A stretch of DNA of 64,000 bases, from NCBI RefSeq assembly GCF_045055655.1, contig NZ_JBANFI010000003.1:349178-413177 (forward strand), given 5' to 3'. The DNA comes from Marinospirillum alkalitolerans. Its GTDB lineage: Bacteria > Pseudomonadota > Gammaproteobacteria > Pseudomonadales > Halomonadaceae. Shown one piece after another: positions 59,926 through 64,000 of this stretch (position 1 is its first letter; each line of letters opens with the position of its first letter). The notes beneath the pieces are model-generated. The model made no database searches. It was not told where the DNA came from and saw nothing but the letters and a program-made list of their open reading frames with translations. Both the position numbers and the translations under genes were made by a program.

Positions 59926-61143
59926 TTAACCCACCTGCACTACATCAAACGCCACTTCCGTCGCGACATCGGCTTCATAGTCAACATCCTCGCGGCCAAA
60001 GCCAAACAGCTTGAGGAAATCGTGCTTGTAGCTAGCATAGTCAGTCAGCTCAAACAGAGTCTCATTATTCACTTGGGCCCAAAGCGCTTTGCACGCCTCC
60101 TGCACATCATCACGCAGCTCCCAGTCGTCTAGGCGGATGCGGTTGGCTTCATCCAAAACGACAGCCTCACCTGCAACAGGATACAGCTGCGTCAGATACA
60201 GGCGATTAAGCTGTTCGATAGTACCTTCATGCAGGCCCTTGTCTTTCATCACTTTATAGACCAAAGAAATGTAAAGAGGCATGACTGGAATCGCGGCAGA
60301 GGCTTGCGTCACAACCGACTTCAGCACGGCAACATGCGCAGCACCTTGGTATTTCTCTGACAACTGCTGGTTGAGTGCGGCGGCGGCACGATCGAGATCT
60401 TCTTTAGCTTTGCCCAAAGCGCCATGCCAGTAAATCGGCCAAGTGATTTCTGTCCCGATATAACTAAAAGCGGCGCTTTTCACGCCTTGTGCCAGGACAC
60501 CGGCCTGATCCAGCGCTTGCATCCACAGCTCCCAGTCTTCACCACCCATCACACGAATGGTATCGGCAATTTCTTCTTCGGTCGCAGGCTCAACCTCGGC
60601 TTCAATAATCTGATCCTTATTGGTATCAATCGCAGTCGAGCGATAGACCTCACCAATAGGCTTCAGGGCAGAGCGCTTCACTTCACCTGTATCAGGCAGC
60701 TTGCGCACTGGTGAAGCCAAGGAATAGATCACTAAATCAACTTCGCCTAGATCCGCTTTGATCATCTCAATGGCTTTGGCACGTACTTCGTCAGAGAAGG
60801 CATCGCCATTAATCGATTTGGCGTACAGGCCTGCTTTCTTGGCTTCTTCTTCAAAAGCCCAAGAGTTATACCAGCCCGCTGTACCTGGCTTACGCTCAGT
60901 ACCTGGTTTTTCAAAGAACACACCCAAGGTCGCCGCTTGATAACCAAACGCAGCCGTAATCCGTGCTGCCAGACCATAGCCACTAGACGCACCGATCACC
61001 AGTACCTTCTTAGGCTGATCGGATGCAGCTTGTTGCGCAAAAGTACGCTGCGTGGTCTGTATCTGCTCAACAACATTTTGGTAACACCCCTGCGGATGAG
61101 TGGTCGTACAAATAAAGCCACGATACTTGGGTTTAATAATCAT
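59926..61143 (-). CDS. fabV: Enoyl-ACP/trans-2-enoyl-CoA reductase FabV
   Basis: A 405-residue NADH-dependent reductase for the last step of each fatty-acid elongation round. It is a long SDR-type enzyme that is insensitive to triclosan. N-terminal MIIKPKYRGFICTTTHPQG, the GASSGYGLAARI nucleotide-binding loop, and the FabV active-site spacing Tyr-x8-Lys in YWHGALGKAK are visible; VYKVMKDKGLHEGTIEQ and DDWELRDDVQ follow. Start at 61143 has GAGCAAGGC upstream; the longer frame is rejected. Whether a fabI also exists elsewhere cannot be seen. Confidence 0.96.
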   Translation of the reverse strand: MIIKPKYRGFICTTTHPQGCYQNVVEQIQTTQRTFAQQAASDQPKKVLVIGASSGYGLAARITAAFGYQAATLGVFFEKPGTERKPGTAGWYNSWAFEEEAKKAGLYAKSINGDAFSDEVRAKAIEMIKADLGEVDLVIYSLASPVRKLPDTGEVKRSALKPIGEVYRSTAIDTNKDQIIEAEVEPATEEEIADTIRVMGGEDWELWMQALDQAGVLAQGVKSAAFSYIGTEITWPIYWHGALGKAKEDLDRAAAALNQQLSEKYQGAAHVAVLKSVVTQASAAIPVMPLYISLVYKVMKDKGLHEGTIEQLNRLYLTQLYPVAGEAVVLDEANRIRLDDWELRDDVQEACKALWAQVNNETLFELTDYASYKHDFLKLFGFGREDVDYEADVATEVAFDVVQVG

Positions 61144-61217
61144 GCCTTGCTCACTTATATTCGTTTTTAGATTTGTGATGAAAGAGCTCCTTACTGAGCC
61201 CACACCTCTGCGCGGCC

Positions 61218-61223
61218 ATTATA
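61218..61223 (-). promoter_or_regulatory. -10 element, probable fabV promoter
   Basis: On the minus strand TATAAT is a perfect -10 element, about 75 bases before the fabV start. No good -35 is seen 16-18 bases further up, so the assignment is tentative. Confidence 0.4.
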
Positions 61224-61332
61224 AACGCCTCTGCAACGAGACTCACGACCTCGACATGACAAATCGCTGTTCTTTTATCCAGCAAAGTTGATAGAATACT
61301 GTTTTATAAGATATTTTCTTTGTGGAAGACAC

Positions 61333-62022
61333 ATGGCTAATTTTGCTACACATGTCGGGGTTGCTGTCGGTGTCGGTGCCAGTCTGGCAACAGGTCTGAC
61401 AACTCTTGGCTATATCCCCTGGGATACTGGACTGAATTTATTGATCTTTTTTGTCTTCGGTACACTGCTGCCCGATATCGATGTCGACAACGCTCGACCC
61501 GTCCGCTGGGTTTTTAATCTCTTTGCCTTATTTGCCGCCTTGCTGACCTTTTCTGCCCTCACACCAACACCGAGCAGCGGGTTCTGGTTCAGTCATCCAG
61601 CGCAGCCTGGCTGGCCTGCTTTTATTGGCGCACTCGCTGTCTGGCTCATCATTCGCTATCCGCTTTCCAAGCTATTCCAAAAGCTAACACGACACAGAGG
61701 CCTAGCACATAGCCTCATCGTAGGCTTACTCTGGTCGCTGGCTTGGCTACATTTTGCGCACTGGCAATTCAGTGGTGACAGCCTAGTTTTCTGGCTACAA
61801 GCGCTTGCTCTGCTAGGCGGCTTTTTACTCCACCTAGCACTAGATGAAATTTATAGTGTCGATATAGAGGGAATCAGAATCAAGCGCTCCTTTGGCAGCG
61901 CAATGAAAGTGCTTGACCGACGCTTTATGTCTGGGTCGATTGCTGTCATTATTCTGAATCTGATTATGATTTTAGCGCTACCCAACCCTGAGGCATTGTT
62001 GCTATGGCTAAAACTCTTCTAA
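61333..62022 (+). CDS. YdjM-type membrane-bound metal-dependent hydrolase family protein
   Basis: A 229-residue membrane protein of the YdjM/DUF457 family. The likely metal ligands are present: His in ANFATHVGVAVG at the N-terminus, LLPDIDVDNARP, RHRGLAHSLIVGLLWS and LLHLALDEIY. About five spans. In E. coli YdjM is an LexA-regulated inner-membrane protein, but no LexA box is seen here. The ATG at 61333 follows GTGGAAGACAC; an earlier ATG is rejected. Overlaps the next gene by 19 bases. Substrate unknown. Confidence 0.82.
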   Translation: MANFATHVGVAVGVGASLATGLTTLGYIPWDTGLNLLIFFVFGTLLPDIDVDNARPVRWVFNLFALFAALLTFSALTPTPSSGFWFSHPAQPGWPAFIGALAVWLIIRYPLSKLFQKLTRHRGLAHSLIVGLLWSLAWLHFAHWQFSGDSLVFWLQALALLGGFLLHLALDEIYSVDIEGIRIKRSFGSAMKVLDRRFMSGSIAVIILNLIMILALPNPEALLLWLKLF

Positions 62023-62441
62023 GACCTTGGCTGTGCGTACTGGCTTTGTGCTGGACTGGTCATCTGTTTGCAGATTTTCCTGAGGATTTTATTCGCTTAG
62101 AAACCCAGCAACCCTACTTTGGACAGCTAGGTGATGATGAGCCGCAAAGGTTTTATTTTGTGCTCGAGCAGGCGGCACAAATTACACTAGAGAGTAGCAC
62201 TTTAGCGCGGATCAATAATGTGCACCCTGAAGCCACCCTTTTTAACGCAGATGGACGGCGGATAACTAGCGACAGGATGAGCGGGCAAGGGCGCAACTTT
62301 CGCATTCAGCGCCATCTAGAGGCAGGAACCTATGTGTTACGGGTGGATAATGGCCGCCCCTGCGGTTCACTCTATGGATGCCCGAATGTCAACCGCGACT
62401 ATCAGATCCTCCTTGATATCCAAGAGCCGGGCCGTTTTTAA
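62004..62441 (+). CDS. Small secreted beta-sandwich protein
   Basis: A 145-residue protein with a signal peptide (about 1-23, LCVLALCWTGHLFA). The mature part looks like a pre-peptidase C-terminal (PPC)-like sheet domain: YFGQLGDDEPQRFYFVLEQA, ATLFNADGRRI, FRIQRHLEAGTYVLRVDNGR; it has a Cys pair (CGSLYGC) near the end. Its start lies inside the end of the YdjM-like gene (19-base overlap), so translation is probably coupled. No catalytic domain; role unknown. Confidence 0.7.
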   Translation: MAKTLLRPWLCVLALCWTGHLFADFPEDFIRLETQQPYFGQLGDDEPQRFYFVLEQAAQITLESSTLARINNVHPEATLFNADGRRITSDRMSGQGRNFRIQRHLEAGTYVLRVDNGRPCGSLYGCPNVNRDYQILLDIQEPGRF

Positions 62442-62449
62442 AACAAGAA

Positions 62450-62503
62450 GCCTTCGATGCCGTGATCGATTTATCCACAATCAGTATCCCCATCATCGAA
62501 GGC
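62450..62503. repeat. Long-loop inverted repeat with a DnaA-box sequence
   Basis: Arms GCCTTCGATG and CATCGAAGGC (10 bases, perfect) 34 bases apart. The spacer holds TTATCCACA (62471-62479), an exact DnaA-box sequence. It lies between two convergent genes. Its role is unknown; no T tract follows, so it is not a standard terminator. Confidence 0.5.
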
Positions 62504-62516
62504 GAGCGATCAAGGC

Positions 62517-63077
62517 TTAAAACTCATTGCTGAGTGCTTTATATCCCTTCACCAATTCAATATTCGCTGAAACGACGGACTCAGAGAACTCTGAAACCGA
62601 AGCCTGAACACGCGGCACATCATCCAGATTCGATTCAGGACCGAGCTGCATCGTAGAGGGCACATAGAAGCCAGGCGGTAAATCGCAACCATCAACCACC
62701 GCATTGTGGCGTACTGCGCAGCCATCACCAATTTCACAGTTAAAGACCACACTGTTAAAACCAATAAAAACACGACTGCCAATCTTGCAAGGGCCGTGAA
62801 TAATAGAGCGGTGCGCAATGGAGGTTGACTCTCCAATTTCGACCAAGCCACCCGCCTTAGAGTGAATCACGACACCATCTTGGATGTTTGAATTCGCACG
62901 AATGATGATCGGATCCATATCCCCTTCTTCATTCGTCTCATCAGCCCGGATCACGGCATAAGGACCCACAAAGACGTTTTGCTCAATAATGACCTTACCG
63001 CAGATGATGGCTGTATTATCGACATAGGCATCAGGGTGGATCTGGGGTCTGTCACCGTTTGGATTACGTCTAATCAT
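62517..63077 (-). CDS. Gamma-carbonic-anhydrase-like left-handed beta-helix protein
   Basis: A 186-residue hexapeptide-repeat protein. Repeats such as AIICGKVIIEQNVFVGPYAVIRAD and GVVIHSK, TSIAHRSIIHG, VFIGFNSVVFNCEIGDG give the beta helix. His72, His89 and His94 correspond to the three zinc ligands of gamma carbonic anhydrases, with the usual five-residue spacing between the last two. The C-terminal PPGFYVPSTMQLGPE is seen in a subgroup annotated as carbonate dehydratase. No neighbour suggests a metabolic role. Catalysis is plausible and unproven. Confidence 0.82.
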   Translation of the reverse strand: MIRRNPNGDRPQIHPDAYVDNTAIICGKVIIEQNVFVGPYAVIRADETNEEGDMDPIIIRANSNIQDGVVIHSKAGGLVEIGESTSIAHRSIIHGPCKIGSRVFIGFNSVVFNCEIGDGCAVRHNAVVDGCDLPPGFYVPSTMQLGPESNLDDVPRVQASVSEFSESVVSANIELVKGYKALSNEF

Positions 63078-63173
63078 GCTGGCTCCTTTTGTGTAAGATA
63101 GAAGTTAAAAGAGCCTGAGTGTAGCAGCTTTCACTTCTTGTTCAGTAGAGTGACTCAAGATCTCTGACCACTT

Positions 63174-63896
63174 CTAACGCCGTGCTAAACCTTTATGTTG
63201 TAAATAAGCCAGCATATGAGGGCGTGACTCCTTGCTCAGCTTATCAATCATCTGCGCTGACCAGTTTGCCTGCTTTTGTCCACCTGCACGCTGCGCATAA
63301 TAGGCTTCCATTCGCTGATCATATTCTTCAATCTGCTGCGGCGTGGCAGGCTGATAGGCATTAGTATGCATGACCACTTCAGGGGAAAGGCGAGGTTTCA
63401 GATCAGGCTGTTGATCTGGGTGGCCTAGGCACAAGCCAAAAAGAACCGCTGTGTTGTGCGGTAACTTCAGTAGTTGATCAACCTCATACGCACTATTACG
63501 TAACCCACCTATATACACGCCACCTAAACCAAGCGACTCAGCCGCGAGCAAAGCATTCTGTGCCATGATGCCGGCATCAATGGCGCCAATCAGCGTTAAC
63601 TCGGTAAAGTCAGGCTGGATCTCATTATCTAAGGCCGCGTGACGTTGAAAATCGATACAGAAAACCCAAAACTCTGCTGATTGAGCAACATAGGCCTGAT
63701 GGCCAGCTAACTCGGCTAGCTGCGCACGAATGTCGGCATCAGTAATGCGAATGACGGAGACAGCCTGAATCAGGCTTGAGGTCGAAGCGGCCTGTCCTGC
63801 CGCAAGAATAGCCTGACGTTCTTCATCCGTTAATGGTTGATCTGTAAATGCACGAATAGAACGGTGCTGGCAGATGAGATCTATCACGGTATTCAT
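63174..63896 (-). CDS. nfsA: NfsA-family NADPH-dependent nitroreductase/flavin reductase
   Basis: A 240-residue FMN enzyme of the NfsA/Frp family, which reduces nitroaromatics, quinones or flavins with NADPH. N-terminal CQHRSIRAFTDQPLTDEE binds FMN phosphate; SSLIQAVSVIRI, DAGIMAQNALLAAESLGLGGVYIGGLRN (in parts) and FGLCLGHP follow the family. Length fits (240). Single minus-strand gene at the window edge. No regulator of the SoxS type can be seen. Confidence 0.9.
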   Translation of the reverse strand: MNTVIDLICQHRSIRAFTDQPLTDEERQAILAAGQAASTSSLIQAVSVIRITDADIRAQLAELAGHQAYVAQSAEFWVFCIDFQRHAALDNEIQPDFTELTLIGAIDAGIMAQNALLAAESLGLGGVYIGGLRNSAYEVDQLLKLPHNTAVLFGLCLGHPDQQPDLKPRLSPEVVMHTNAYQPATPQQIEEYDQRMEAYYAQRAGGQKQANWSAQMIDKLSKESRPHMLAYLQHKGLARR

Positions 63897-64000
63897 GGGC
63901 TACCTCTTCTAAAAAACTTGAAAGAAGAAGAGTTTAGAGCGAGAAAGGGGTTTTGGAAAGCAAAAGTAAGATAGGGATCAAATGGCTGATTTCACGGTTC

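Noticed and set aside
62471..62479. TTATCCACA as part of a replication origin
   Set aside because: A single box with no cluster of further boxes, no AT-rich unwinding element and no dnaA nearby; kept only as part of an unexplained inverted repeat.
1..64000. tRNA, rRNA, CRISPR arrays, insertion sequences and prophage genes
   Set aside because: I looked for cloverleaf ends, spaced short repeats, transposase motifs and phage genes in the gaps and among the proteins, and found none.

Overview
The window looks like about 64 kb of the chromosome of a motile, Gram-negative gammaproteobacterium of the Pseudomonas/Oceanospirillales kind (Marinospirillum- or Oceanospirillum-like is a guess). Evidence is the outer-membrane lipoproteins, an LpxL-type acyltransferase, flagellar genes with sigma-54 and sigma-28 promoters as in Pseudomonas, a PdhR regulator with its operator, FabV as enoyl reductase, and a block (rsmB-fmt-def-LysM-dprA-tsaC-hemF-aroE) in the order known from the origin-proximal region of Pseudomonas. 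Codon use and base composition look even. I see no transposase, phage gene, CRISPR array, tRNA or rRNA.

Layout. 1-4.5 kb: end of a PhoX-like protein, a DadA-type oxidase, a two-gene unit (CBM48-like protein and a long amphipathic-helix protein) and ybaK. 4.5-14.4 kb: a signalling block with pdhR (own PdhR box), a DctB/DctD-like two-component system, a chemoreceptor, and a periplasmic rhodanese next to a membrane GGDEF-EAL protein whose GGDEF site is degenerate. 14.4-22.4 kb: divergent metE/metR with MetR boxes, a 41-residue membrane peptide, a PilZ-like protein, dps with a DUF501 gene, purEK and a small membrane protein. 22.4-33.7 kb: flgBCDE and flgFGHIJKL on the minus strand, separated by a terminator and a sigma-54 promoter, with a sigma-28 element before flgKL.

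33.9-47.7 kb is the most unusual part. A four-gene unit (two DUF1538 membrane proteins, a P-II-like protein, a CBS-domain protein) lies on one side of a complete kdpF-A-B-C-D-E potassium-uptake operon. A second version of the same unit, with the two DUF1538 proteins fused into one, lies on the other side. The pairing of a membrane protein with P-II-like and CBS nucleotide sensors recalls AmtB-GlnK and SbtA-SbtB, and suggests an uncharacterised regulated transporter; its substrate cannot be told from sequence.

47.7-64 kb: housekeeping genes on both strands (aroE, hemF, tsaC, dprA, LysM protein, def, fmt, rsmB, lpxL-type, DUF2782, polA, fabV), then a YdjM-like membrane protein, a small secreted protein, a gamma-carbonic-anhydrase-like protein and an NfsA-type nitroreductase.
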